Shown here: in pieces, positions 1 to 8,006 of the stretch
How the letters are laid out: the number at the start of each line of letters is the position of its first letter
How positions within the stretch are numbered: position 1 is the first letter of the stretch
Origin: Thermoproteota archaeon
Lineage (GTDB): Archaea > Thermoproteota > Thermoprotei > Thermoproteales > Thermocladiaceae
Assembly (NCBI GenBank): GCA_013153895.1
Contig: JAADDN010000005.1
Location: forward strand, 1-46,112
DNA: 46,112 nt
Reading direction: 5' to 3'
The notes under the pieces: model-generated
Seen by the model: the letters and a program-made list of their open reading frames with translations, nothing else
Told to the model about the DNA's origin: nothing
Database searches by the model: none
Made by a program: the position numbers and the translations under genes

Positions 1-50
1 GTTTGTGGGTTAGTGTTTTTATGTGGGTTTTTTGTGTTTTTGTGTTTAAT

Positions 51-1415
51 ATGCGTGTTGTTGTTAAGTTTGGGGGGTCTCTGCTTAGGGGAGGTAGTGA
101 TTTTCTGAGGATTGGTAGGGAGGTGTGTAGGTTGTTGAGTGAGGGTTTGGAGGTTGTGGTTGTTGTTTCTGCTGTTAAAGGTGTTACTGACATGTTAGAA
201 GTTCTGTCTCGTCCTGTTGATAGGTGGCAGGACATGGTTCTACAGCTCAGAGAGCTTCATGAGAAGATAATTAGGGAGCTTGGTCTCAGCTCTACGCTTG
301 AGAAGGAGGTTATAGCTAAGGTGAACTCTCTCTTTGAGGAGCTTTATAGGACTGTAGAAGCCATAAACGTGTTGAAGGAGACTTCTCCACGCATTAGAGA
401 TCTAGTACTCTCATTTGGTGAGAGACTTAGCGTTATACTTATGTGGGCTGCATTAACTAAGCTTGGCGTAGAATGCATACACTTAACAGGGAGAGAAGCA
501 GGAATAATAACAAACGAGAGATATGGAGAAGCTAAACCAATATACGACCTATCACGAAAAATGGTAAACGAGAACCTACTAAAATACTTGAAGAACGGTA
601 TAACACCAGTAGTAACAGGATTCATAGCTGGAACAATAGATGGAAAGATAACGACCCTAGGAAGAGGAGGAAGCGACTACACAGCAACACTCCTAGCATA
701 TCTAATAGATGCAGACGAAGTCATACTATACACAGACGTACCAGGAATAATGACTGGAGATCCAAAATTCGTGAAAAATGCTAGAGTAGTACCAGAACTA
801 AGCTACGAAGAAGCAATAATGAGCGCACAGCTAGGAGCAAAAAGACTACACCCAAGAACATTCGAGCCCGTGAGAGACACAGACATAAGGACAGTCATAA
901 CATCGATAGGAGCATCAGAGAGAACGATAATACAGAGAGAATTGAAGGATCCTCCACTCAAGATGACAGCAGTAAGCACAGGAGATGTACTACTGAGAGC
1001 AAGAGTACCAGAAGAGACATTCCACGACTTCCTGATGGAGCTATCATTAGGATTATCAAAACTAGGAATAGAAGATGTTAGATATATGACATACTCAGAC
1101 TATGAGTCACAGTTATATATCATAGTTCGAGGAAGAGCACTAGATCACACACTAAAACTAATATCAGGACTACAGTCAAAGAGGCTCATAGAAGAGGCAA
1201 AAATGTATAAGGACATAGCAATAGTATCAGTTATAGGACATGGATCAAGAGATCCATCACTGCTAGCACCATACTTAGAGAAATTGAAAGATACTCCAAC
1301 GCTAGCAACAATACAGATGAAGAACGCGTTCGCAGTAGTAGTACCATCAGACAAGGCAGCAACAGTTATGTATAGATTTCACGAAGAACTACTCAAACAA
1401 TGGGAGAAGAGATAG
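51..1415 (+). CDS. lysC: Aspartate kinase
   Basis: Phosphorylates L-aspartate, the first step towards lysine, threonine and methionine. The protein opens with the family signature KFGGSLL and carries the amino-acid kinase fold over about residues 1-290, followed by an ACT-type regulatory region to residue 454. The length is normal for the family. I chose the ATG at 51 because the signature begins just after it. An in-frame TTG at 3 and ATG at 21 would only add a hydrophobic, low-complexity run. The gene overlaps the next one by 16 bp. Synonymous codon choice changes along the gene: the first 400 or so bases favour T- and G-ending codons such as GTT, and the rest favours A-ending codons such as GTA and AGA. 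The ACT region suggests feedback control by an end product, which is inferred. Confidence 0.93.
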   Translation: MRVVVKFGGSLLRGGSDFLRIGREVCRLLSEGLEVVVVVSAVKGVTDMLEVLSRPVDRWQDMVLQLRELHEKIIRELGLSSTLEKEVIAKVNSLFEELYRTVEAINVLKETSPRIRDLVLSFGERLSVILMWAALTKLGVECIHLTGREAGIITNERYGEAKPIYDLSRKMVNENLLKYLKNGITPVVTGFIAGTIDGKITTLGRGGSDYTATLLAYLIDADEVILYTDVPGIMTGDPKFVKNARVVPELSYEEAIMSAQLGAKRLHPRTFEPVRDTDIRTVITSIGASERTIIQRELKDPPLKMTAVSTGDVLLRARVPEETFHDFLMELSLGLSKLGIEDVRYMTYSDYESQLYIIVRGRALDHTLKLISGLQSKRLIEEAKMYKDIAIVSVIGHGSRDPSLLAPYLEKLKDTPTLATIQMKNAFAVVVPSDKAATVMYRFHEELLKQWEKR

Positions 1416-2476
1416 GAAGAGAACTAGCAGAATTAAGAAGAAAAATAGACGAGATTGATGAAACAATACTCAAATTAATAAAGGAGAGAGCAGAATTAGC
1501 GAAAGAGATAGCGAGAGAGAAGATAGCGAGAGGATTATCAATAATAGATAGAGATAGAGAGGAAACAGTACGAAGAAGATGGTTAGAGAAGGCAGAGAAG
1601 CTTGAGCTTCCTAAAGAAGTTGTAGAACCTGTACTAGAGGCAGTAATGAAATACGCAATAATGATGCAGGTAGCCGAGACAGTAGAAAGAAAGTGGAAAG
1701 ATAGGATAGAGATAACCATAATTGGAGCAGGAGGAATGGGAAAAACAATGTATAGACTATTCACAACATTTGGAATAAGAAGCACAATAATATCAGCGAG
1801 AGAGCTAGCAGAGAAAGATATAGAGATACCACAGGGAAGACTACTCATATTTGCAACACGTCCAGAATTCTTTAAAGAGAGAACATTTCTGAAAGTGTTA
1901 GATAAAGTTAGACCTGGAACAGTAATAATGGATGTATTATCTGTAAAAGAGAGAATGTTCAACATAATAGATGAAGAATGCTTAAAAAGAGACCTAGAGT
2001 ACGTAAGTGCACACCCACTCTTCGGACCAACAATGCTCGTATTTGGAGAAAATATAATACTCATAAAAGGTAGATCTTGTAGAGAAGAGACATTCAACAT
2101 AATACGTAACCTATTCTCAGACATGGGACTACACGTCATAGTTCTCGATAGCGCAGAGACTCATGATAGATACATGGCTATAGTACAGGTACTACATCAC
2201 TTTCATCAGTTATCTCTGATGAGGAGCCTCGAGAAATGTTCTAGAGATGCTGGGATTGATGTAAGAAAATTATGTACTAAGAGTCTCAGAATGACTTTAA
2301 AAGTTCTAGATAGGTTGAGAGATGTTCTGAGAGCTGTAATAGAGATACAACTATATAATAAATATGCACGAGATGTAAGAAGAATAAGCATAGAGAACAT
2401 GATTAAGCTTGCTGAGTGTTTAGAATCCTGTGAGGAGGATATTGATAAAGCTATGAGATGTGTAGAAGTTGAGTGA
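1400..2476 (+). CDS. tyrA: Chorismate mutase / prephenate dehydrogenase fusion
   Basis: A bifunctional enzyme of tyrosine synthesis. Residues 1-85 form an AroQ-type helical chorismate mutase (LRRKIDEIDETILKLI, then a KEIAREK helix). The remainder is a NAD-binding prephenate dehydrogenase, with the dinucleotide loop IIGAGGMG near residue 110 and the conserved SAHPLFGPT segment, which carries the active-site histidine region. At 358 aa it is the usual length for the fusion. It overlaps the aspartate kinase gene by 16 bp and shoikimate dehydrogenase follows with a TGATG junction, so translation is probably coupled. A 248-codon reading frame on the opposite strand (1393-2139) is only a shadow of this gene. 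Confidence 0.92.
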   Translation: MGEEIGRELAELRRKIDEIDETILKLIKERAELAKEIAREKIARGLSIIDRDREETVRRRWLEKAEKLELPKEVVEPVLEAVMKYAIMMQVAETVERKWKDRIEITIIGAGGMGKTMYRLFTTFGIRSTIISARELAEKDIEIPQGRLLIFATRPEFFKERTFLKVLDKVRPGTVIMDVLSVKERMFNIIDEECLKRDLEYVSAHPLFGPTMLVFGENIILIKGRSCREETFNIIRNLFSDMGLHVIVLDSAETHDRYMAIVQVLHHFHQLSLMRSLEKCSRDAGIDVRKLCTKSLRMTLKVLDRLRDVLRAVIEIQLYNKYARDVRRISIENMIKLAECLESCEEDIDKAMRCVEVE

Positions 2477-3300
2477 TGCTGCTCTTTGGTCTGCTTGGTA
2501 GAGGTATAGGATACACGTTATCTCCATACATACATAACACGGTCTTCAAGATGTATAACATTGATGCTGAATATCATGTTCTAGACATACCTGAGCACGA
2601 GCTTGATACAAAGATAAGAGAGATCTTTGAGAGGTATGTAGGATTGAACGTTACGATACCATACAAGGTAACGATAATTAAGTACCTAGATGAGCTTACT
2701 AGAGAAGCAGAAGTAGTCGGTGCTGTAAATACTGTAAAGATAGGTGATAGAAAGATAGGACACAATACTGATATAGTGGGAATAGAACTCTCTCTAAAAA
2801 AGAGAAACGTTAACATAAGTGGGAAAAAATGCCTAGTTCTTGGAGCTGGCGGTGCTGCTAGAGCGGCAGTCTACGTATTTTATAAGGAGGGTGCTGAGAA
2901 GATAACAGTCTGTAATAGGACCAGGAGCAGAGCGGAGGAGTTGAAAAAACATTTTGAAAGTTATGGTATAAGTATTGAGTTAGCAGAGTGGGAGAATAGG
3001 AACCAGATTGCGAAACGTTGTGACGTAATCATAAACTGTACTCCAATAGGCACATTAAGTGAGGAGTCTCCACTAGATCCTGAGGTCATAGATAGTAGCA
3101 AGATAGTGATAGATATGGTATATAGACCACGCTATACAAAACTGTTAAGAGACGCTATCAATAGAGGTGCAATAATCATAGATGGTTTAACAATACTGAT
3201 ATATCAGGCACTAGCAGCAGACGAGTTCTGGCTAGGAATAAAACCTAGCGATGAGCTCTTTAACGCTGTAGAGAGAGTACTAGAAGACCTAGCGTGGTAA
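2476..3300 (+). CDS. aroE: Shikimate dehydrogenase
   Basis: Reduces 3-dehydroshikimate to shikimate with NADPH in the common aromatic pathway. Visible motifs are LSPYIHNTVF (shikimate site), NVTIPYKV with its catalytic lysine, GAVNT, the nucleotide loop GAGGAARA, the NRTRSR phosphate-recognition loop, and NCTPIG. The 274-aa length is typical. The start is the ATG at 2476, which overlaps the upstream stop by one base; a GTG at 2473 adds a single residue. Lying between tyrA and a DUF126 gene, it belongs to an aromatic amino-acid operon. The other shikimate genes (aroA, aroB, aroC, aroD, aroK) are not in this window. Confidence 0.95.
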   Translation: MLLFGLLGRGIGYTLSPYIHNTVFKMYNIDAEYHVLDIPEHELDTKIREIFERYVGLNVTIPYKVTIIKYLDELTREAEVVGAVNTVKIGDRKIGHNTDIVGIELSLKKRNVNISGKKCLVLGAGGAARAAVYVFYKEGAEKITVCNRTRSRAEELKKHFESYGISIELAEWENRNQIAKRCDVIINCTPIGTLSEESPLDPEVIDSSKIVIDMVYRPRYTKLLRDAINRGAIIIDGLTILIYQALAADEFWLGIKPSDELFNAVERVLEDLAW

Positions 3301-3301
3301 C

Positions 3302-3718
3302 ATGTGTAAGCTGATATATAGAACTGAAGGAAATAAAATATGCGGAAGAGTAATCAAGCTAGATTATGTAACACTCCTCGGAGACATAGATCCAGATAAG
3401 GGAGCTCTCAGAGATGGAAGAGAGTTAAAGAATAAGATTCTCATGTACATAGAAGCTACAGGATCAACAGTAGGATCATACATCCTCTATGCACTATCTA
3501 AGAGAGATAAGAGTCCTAGAGCAATACTCTGCGTAGAGATAGACAATTTAACATTAGTAGGATGCGTTCTCGGTGGAATACCTCTAATAAAGATAAGTAG
3601 AGAAGAGTACGATTCTATTAGAGATGGAGCTAACATATGTATCGAATTTGATAACACTGATATAGATGAGTGCCACATAGATCTAGTAGACCTAGATGAG
3701 CGAGAACTTCATACTTAG
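3302..3718 (+). CDS. DUF126 protein, probable phosphomevalonate dehydratase small subunit
   Basis: A 138-aa protein matching the aconitase-X swivel domain (DUF126). In archaea this family is the small subunit of mevalonate 5-phosphate dehydratase, which makes trans-anhydromevalonate phosphate in the modified mevalonate route to isoprenoid lipids. The signature region runs LLGDIDPDKGALRD and then GSTVGSYILYAL, with the conserved serine of the second motif. A further match is IPLIKI near the end. The large (DUF521-like) subunit, usually adjacent, is not in this window. The gene starts 2 bp after aroE and overlaps the next gene by 23 bp. The family match is strong; the enzymatic role rests on studied homologues. 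Confidence 0.85.
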   Translation: MCKLIYRTEGNKICGRVIKLDYVTLLGDIDPDKGALRDGRELKNKILMYIEATGSTVGSYILYALSKRDKSPRAILCVEIDNLTLVGCVLGGIPLIKISREEYDSIRDGANICIEFDNTDIDECHIDLVDLDERELHT

Positions 3719-4853
3719 ATACAGGAACGATATATATTTCGGAACTAACATACTTGAGCAAAGTTTGAAAGAGATAATTAACATGCTTAAATGTAAACGT
3801 GTTCTCATAGTTACTGGCAAGAAAAGTGCAAAAGTATCAGGAGCCTTAGATAGAGTCTTGAAAGTTCTTCAAGAACAGAATATAGAGCATGAGCATGTAG
3901 ATTATGTTCTTCCCAACCCATCACTCAGCATTGCAGAACAAGTATTAGAGAGATGTTACAACTATAGACCTGACACTATTATAGCTATTGGAGGAGGATC
4001 TGTTATAGATACTGCTAAGGTAGTCTCAGCAGCATACTTCTCAAATATGAGAATAATAGACATATTTAGAGGAGAACAACCAAAAGGCAAGATACCTCTC
4101 ATCGCAATAAACTTAACACATGGATCAGGAACAGAAGCTGATAGATATGCTGTAATAACTGACGAAGCTACAAAAATAAAGAAGGGTCTTGCAAGTGAAG
4201 TATTTTACCCAACATACTCCATAGATGATCCTACACTAACATTAACACTACCAAGAAACCAGACAACATATACAAGCATCGATGCACTATATCACTGTCT
4301 AGAATCCTCATCAAGCATAATGTCATCTCCATTCACTAGAACACTAGCTATTGACGCAATGTTTAAAATATTTGAGTACTTACCAAGAGCATACATAGAT
4401 GGATCAGATCTAGAGGCAAGATACTGGCTACTCTACGCATCACTTCTAGGAGGAATATGTATAGATAACTCAAGAACACATATAGTACATGCTGTAGAAC
4501 ATGCTATCAGTGGACTTAGACCAGAGATACCACATGGACTAGGTCTAGCGGTAGTAGGTCCAAAACTTATAGGATTCGTCTACAGTAAAGTCCCAGAGAA
4601 GTTTCTAATTCTTAGAGAATTCATACCAGACCTAAAATTGAGAAGTGAAGAGCATAGAAGAGTAGAGTTCTTTCTAAAGTACATAGCTGAGCAGTATGGT
4701 ATTGAACCTAAATTATCAAGTCTAGGAATAGGTAAGGATGATATAAGAGAGATAGTTAAGTTAACAATTGAAGGTTCACCACATCTTCTTGCATTATGTC
4801 CCTGTAAGGTTACTGAGGATGATCTTGAAAGACTATTATTAGAGCTAGTCTAG
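3696..4853 (+). CDS. Iron-containing alcohol dehydrogenase family protein
   Basis: A group III metal-dependent dehydrogenase of 385 aa. It has the NAD loop GGGSVIDTAK, the HGSGTEAD motif, and a complete metal site: Asp and His in SIDALYHCLES, plus the histidines of HAVEHAISG and IPHGLG. The substrate cannot be read from sequence. The 3-dehydroquinate synthases share this fold, and the gene lies in an aromatic operon, but the motifs fit the iron alcohol dehydrogenase branch rather than AroB. It overlaps the DUF126 gene by 23 bp, so it is probably co-transcribed, and it ends tail to tail with the FmdE-like gene with a 4-bp CTAG overlap. Confidence 0.85.
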   Translation: MSENFILRYRNDIYFGTNILEQSLKEIINMLKCKRVLIVTGKKSAKVSGALDRVLKVLQEQNIEHEHVDYVLPNPSLSIAEQVLERCYNYRPDTIIAIGGGSVIDTAKVVSAAYFSNMRIIDIFRGEQPKGKIPLIAINLTHGSGTEADRYAVITDEATKIKKGLASEVFYPTYSIDDPTLTLTLPRNQTTYTSIDALYHCLESSSSIMSSPFTRTLAIDAMFKIFEYLPRAYIDGSDLEARYWLLYASLLGGICIDNSRTHIVHAVEHAISGLRPEIPHGLGLAVVGPKLIGFVYSKVPEKFLILREFIPDLKLRSEEHRRVEFFLKYIAEQYGIEPKLSSLGIGKDDIREIVKLTIEGSPHLLALCPCKVTEDDLERLLLELV

Positions 4854-6193
4854 CTTCTCCTCTTTCTATACATTACTGCCATAACTATGATAATTATTAT
4901 CAATATAATGATTATTCCAAGCTCAATATAGACTAAATATGGTAAGTATGAGGATAATCTAACAGATTTAGATACGCTTGTGATTGTTGAAGTCTTGTTT
5001 ACATGAATTATTCCGAGAGCAACATAAGGATCTACTCCCGCTCTACCAAGCTTGTAGAATAGTGATGGATATCTCCATACATGACCTCTGAAATCTATTA
5101 CTTTAAGAATCTTAACAAAATAGTCAGGATCATTAACATACTTGAGCATGTAGATGTCAGCTATCATTCTAGAGACCCACCATGAAGGACCATGAAAGCT
5201 CGTGTGATACTTCTTCAAGTATATGTGAACTTTAGTCCAATTGAAAGCTAGTACATATGCTGTTCCTGAATCTGTTGAAGGATCATACACTATTACTATA
5301 CCTGCAACATTTCCTCCAAGTATCTTAGAGATCTCATCCTGCTCACTCCAGGGAAGCAGTTTCACGATTATCCTTCTCTTTCCGGGAGATGCATCAAATA
5401 GTTGAACATATACGTCATCTTTACAGTATACTGGAGATGCTATTATGTACACCTTATCTTTAGGAGGTATGAGATTGTGCTCCATTAAGTACTTATACAT
5501 CAAGTATCCTGAAAGTAGACCAGGACAAACATGATTATGTAATTCAGCAGCAAGGAGGAGTAGTGGAGGAGCATTATGAGACCATACTGTTACGAGAGTA
5601 ACTATTGAAAATGCTGCATACTCATTCAAGTTTCTTGTAAGATAATTCCACATCTTTGAAGGTTCTTTAAGTCCTCTCTCAATTATGTAATTAATATCGA
5701 ACTTTAGGATGCTCATCTTAGATATACACTTACTAACTATCATGTGACTAGCTTCAGAAGGCTCGATACTTCCTGAACATAGACTATCGATAATATTTTT
5801 TAGACATTCTCTACTAAACTCAATAAATATGCTCATTTTCGTATCATTATCATATATAAATATCCAGGGTATAGAATATACAGGAGCATGAACAGGAACA
5901 GCATTGTACGGTATCACGAATCCATGAGATGTGAAGTAATATGCTAGTGGATAGAGATCATAACCTTCTACTTCACTATATTTCAAGTTTGTTAACAGTA
6001 GTGCATGATATGTATCTTTAATCTTCAGTTTACTCATTATTGTGGTATATAAGTACTTGCTTGCTTCCTCTAGAGCATTTACTATCTTCCACTTACATTG
6101 AGGAGAGAAGCATAATGCTGAGTTAAGTATTAATGTAGTGAGTACTATCATCGTTATGATTAAGCAATATTTTAATGCTTGTCTCATATTCAT
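4850..6193 (-). CDS. Secreted, membrane-anchored FmdE-like protein
   Basis: A 447-aa protein with an N-terminal signal segment (about residues 8-29) and one C-terminal membrane helix (about 415-440) ending in basic residues. This implies an extracytoplasmic globular part. The middle carries the FmdE signature: ELHNHVCPGLLSGY at 217-230, then CKDDVYVQLFDASPGK about 30 residues later. FmdE-type domains bind metal through Cys/His residues and occur near molybdenum or tungsten formylmethanofuran dehydrogenase, though most are uncharacterised. The first ~200 residues match nothing I recognise. ATGs lie at 6193 and 6187. A TATA-like GCTTATTAA on the minus strand (about 6215-6224) suits either start. 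The specific role is unknown. Confidence 0.75.
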   Translation of the reverse strand: MNMRQALKYCLIITMIVLTTLILNSALCFSPQCKWKIVNALEEASKYLYTTIMSKLKIKDTYHALLLTNLKYSEVEGYDLYPLAYYFTSHGFVIPYNAVPVHAPVYSIPWIFIYDNDTKMSIFIEFSRECLKNIIDSLCSGSIEPSEASHMIVSKCISKMSILKFDINYIIERGLKEPSKMWNYLTRNLNEYAAFSIVTLVTVWSHNAPPLLLLAAELHNHVCPGLLSGYLMYKYLMEHNLIPPKDKVYIIASPVYCKDDVYVQLFDASPGKRRIIVKLLPWSEQDEISKILGGNVAGIVIVYDPSTDSGTAYVLAFNWTKVHIYLKKYHTSFHGPSWWVSRMIADIYMLKYVNDPDYFVKILKVIDFRGHVWRYPSLFYKLGRAGVDPYVALGIIHVNKTSTITSVSKSVRLSSYLPYLVYIELGIIIILIIIIIVMAVMYRKRRS

Positions 6194-6214
6194 ATATTAA
6201 GTGTTACGTGATTG

Positions 6215-6224
6215 GTTAATAAGC
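6215..6224 (-). promoter_or_regulatory. TATA box of the FmdE-like gene
   Basis: The minus-strand sequence GCTTATTAAC lies about 25 nt upstream of the ATG at 6193, the spacing expected for a leaderless archaeal message. Confidence 0.5.
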
Positions 6225-6244
6225 ATTCTCATGATCGAAGAACA

Positions 6245-6253
6245 TATTTAATA
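6245..6253 (+). promoter_or_regulatory. TATA box for the C/D sRNA at 6279
   Basis: TATTTAATA lies about 27 nt upstream of where the guide RNA should begin, two bases before its box C. This supports an independent promoter. Confidence 0.5.
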
Positions 6254-6278
6254 ACTGTGAAAGTAGTATAGTAACTAT

Positions 6279-6328
6279 ATGATGAGCCGCGTGCTTCTTG
6301 AGTGATGAAGAGTAGGTAACCCGGCTGA
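6279..6328 (+). ncRNA. Box C/D guide sRNA 1
   Basis: A 50-nt unit with box C ATGATGA (6279-6285), a 12-nt guide, a variant D' TTGA (6298-6301), C' ATGAAGA (6305-6311), a 13-nt guide GTAGGTAACCCGG (6312-6324) and box D CTGA (6325-6328). Size and spacing match archaeal 2'-O-methylation guide RNAs bound by L7Ae, Nop5 and fibrillarin. By the D+5 rule the box D guide would direct methylation of a G in the target CCGGGTTACCTAC. I could not identify the target RNA. The unit lies between the TATA box at 6245 and the radA promoter. Confidence 0.75.
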
Positions 6329-6332
6329 TTAT

Positions 6333-6352
6333 TTTATAAATTGGATATATAT
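6333..6352 (+). promoter_or_regulatory. radA promoter (two overlapping TATA-like elements)
   Basis: TTTATAAATT at 6333 and ATATATAT at about 6345 both lie upstream of radA. The second gives the leaderless spacing of about 30 nt to the ATG at 6379; the first would give a leader of roughly 15 nt. Confidence 0.5.
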
Positions 6353-6378
6353 TTCATAGACGTGTACTAAATGTAGGT

Positions 6379-7344
6379 ATGGGTGGAAAATCAACATCAG
6401 GATATGATCTAGAGGATGTTGATGGTATTGGACCAAAGACAGCACAGATGTTGCAGTCTCGTGGAATAATATCTGCAAGACATCTAGCACTCTTCACACC
6501 TGAGGAGCTCGTAGATATAACTGACATGACTCCTGATAGAGCAGAGAAGATACTTAGAAATGCTAGAGAACTAGTATTTGGACAGAAGCGTATACTGAAG
6601 GGAAGTGAGCTAGTGAAGACTATGCAGGACATGCCTAGACTAACAACTGGAGTAAAATCTATAGATAAGTTACTAGGTGGTGGACTAGAACCAAAAGCAA
6701 CATACGAGTTCGCTGGAGAATTTGGTACAGGAAAGACACAGCTTTGTCATCAGCTAGCAGTGACAGTACAGTTACCAAGAGATAAGGGTGGTGTAGCAGG
6801 AGCATGCGCATACATAGATACTGAAGAAGCATTCTCACCATCTAGAATAGAAGCGATAGCGAAAAGGTTTGGCCTAGATCCACAGCAGGTTCTAGACAAC
6901 ATATATGTGATGAAGGTAGTGAATGCTGCAGATCTAGAAGATAGAATAAAGTTTGATATAGTTAAGCTAGTAGAACAGTGTAATGTTAAGTTAATAATAA
7001 TAGACTCCATAATAGCACTATATAGAGCAGAATTTAAAGGAAGAGAGAGACTAGCAGAGAGACAGCAGAGACTAAACTACATACTCGACTGGCTAATGAG
7101 AATCGCAAAAGTATATAACATATACATAGTAATGACAAACCAGGTACTAGATGTACCATTAGGATACATAGAAGTTAAGAGACCAGCTGGAGGAAACGTT
7201 CTAGCACACGCAGTAACACATAGACTATTCTTGAAGAAGTCTAGAGATGATGTTAGAGTAATGGAGGTTCTAGATAGTCCTAGACTACCACATAAAGCAA
7301 CAGCAACATTCAGAATAACAGATAAAGGAGTAGAAGATACGTAA
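6379..7344 (+). CDS. radA: DNA repair and recombination recombinase RadA
   Basis: The archaeal RecA/Rad51 strand-exchange protein. Residues 1-65 are the helix-hairpin-helix DNA-binding domain (DLEDVDGIGPKTAQML). The ATPase core follows, with Walker A GEFGTGKTQ near residue 117, Walker B LIIIDSII near 211, the L2-type loop with AGGNVLAHAVTHR, and the conserved FRITDKG end. The 321-aa length is usual for RadA. The preferred ATG at 6379 starts just before the HhH domain. The ATG at 6371 runs straight into a stop. A C/D sRNA begins 7 nt after the stop codon and may be processed from the radA transcript. Confidence 0.98.
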   Translation: MGGKSTSGYDLEDVDGIGPKTAQMLQSRGIISARHLALFTPEELVDITDMTPDRAEKILRNARELVFGQKRILKGSELVKTMQDMPRLTTGVKSIDKLLGGGLEPKATYEFAGEFGTGKTQLCHQLAVTVQLPRDKGGVAGACAYIDTEEAFSPSRIEAIAKRFGLDPQQVLDNIYVMKVVNAADLEDRIKFDIVKLVEQCNVKLIIIDSIIALYRAEFKGRERLAERQQRLNYILDWLMRIAKVYNIYIVMTNQVLDVPLGYIEVKRPAGGNVLAHAVTHRLFLKKSRDDVRVMEVLDSPRLPHKATATFRITDKGVEDT

Positions 7345-7351
7345 GAGCAAG

Positions 7352-7399
7352 ATGATGAGAGTCCCGTAACAGAATAGTGAAGAAGGTTTCCGGCACTGA
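7352..7399 (+). ncRNA. Box C/D guide sRNA 2
   Basis: A 48-nt unit: box C ATGATGA (7352-7358), an 11-nt guide GAGTCCCGTAA, D' CAGA (7370-7373), a 2-nt spacer, C' AGTGAAG (7376-7382), a 13-nt guide AAGGTTTCCGGCA (7383-7395) and box D CTGA (7396-7399). The D'/C' core (CAGA, two bases, RGTGAAG) is the same as in sRNA 4 at 37742, which strengthens both calls. No separate TATA box is obvious, so it may be cut from the 3' end of the radA message. The target RNA was not identified. Confidence 0.78.
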
Positions 7400-7559
7400 G
7401 CATATGTGAACACTAAACTCTTAACATAATACAAACGATATACAACATATTTCAACGTTATTATTGGTCATATACTTAGCATTATAGTACACTCAAGTTC
7501 AGATATGGTAGGTAACCATGTAGATAGATCTTAAAAGTCTAGGAAGATAGAGAAAAGCT
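7400..7559. other. Intergenic region between sRNA 2 and the next gene
   Basis: About 160 bp of AT-rich sequence with no reading frame that I can support. It holds the TATA box of the downstream gene (near 7529) and, further upstream, a short imperfect dyad around GGTAGGTAACC (about 7507-7517). Nothing else stands out. Confidence 0.5.
7528..7537 (+). promoter_or_regulatory. TATA box of the 7560 gene
   Basis: ATCTTAAAAG is centred about 27 nt before the ATG at 7560, the spacing for a leaderless transcript. This supports that start over the in-frame ATG at 7575. Confidence 0.5.
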
Positions 7560-7955
7560 ATGTATGGCGCAGAGATGTCATCATCAGATTTTTGGAGATA
7601 TACGTTCACTAATAATGATCTCTCAACTATACCTGCTGAAAAGTATAGGAATCTGATGGTTGATATTCAGAAACTGCTTGCAGAAGATATGAGTAATAGA
7701 AAGATCTCTGCAAAAATAGATATAACATATTCAAAAGATCTAGGCATGCATGTTCTACATTTCGAAACTGAGGATCAGTTATTAAGCATATACGTTAGAC
7801 CACAAGGTGTTGATATAAGGATAAATAGGGTAGGAATGAAGAGATATCATGACCTAGTAACAAAATTATTCTATCTTCTTCGTAATTACTCGCTAGTGCT
7901 TGCTGAGTCTGTATTTTTTATCAAAGTTAGAGTGAGAAAACTATCTCTAAGTTAA
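7560..7955 (+). CDS. Uncharacterised protein, 131 aa
   Basis: I do not recognise this family. The protein is small and soluble, with alternating charged and aliphatic residues that suggest an alpha/beta fold: a helical first third (EKYRNLMVDIQKLLAED), then strands (KISAKIDITYS, LHFETEDQLLSIYV), then a basic C-terminal helix and strand. There is no signal peptide, membrane helix or cysteine cluster. It stands alone between radA plus its sRNA and proC. A well-placed TATA box and normal codon use for this genome support a real gene. Confidence 0.65.
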   Translation: MYGAEMSSSDFWRYTFTNNDLSTIPAEKYRNLMVDIQKLLAEDMSNRKISAKIDITYSKDLGMHVLHFETEDQLLSIYVRPQGVDIRINRVGMKRYHDLVTKLFYLLRNYSLVLAESVFFIKVRVRKLSLS

Positions 7956-7986
7956 TGATATAAGTCTACAAGTGGCGTCTTGTCGT

Positions 7987-7996
7987 TAACTGTTAT
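7987..7996 (+). repeat. TAACTGTTAT repeat, copy 1 (proC leader)
   Basis: The 10-mer TAACTGTTAT lies just before the proC start. Identical copies occur at 9225-9234 and 9266-9275 around the promoter of the facing CBS-domain gene. It is a candidate shared operator (inference). Confidence 0.4.
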
Positions 7997-8006
7997 ATAG
8001 GTGCGT

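Noticed and set aside
1393-2139. 248-codon open frame on the minus strand
   Set aside because: It lies wholly opposite the well-supported tyrA gene, is full of Ser/Leu/Ile runs from complementary A-ending codons, and has no motif.
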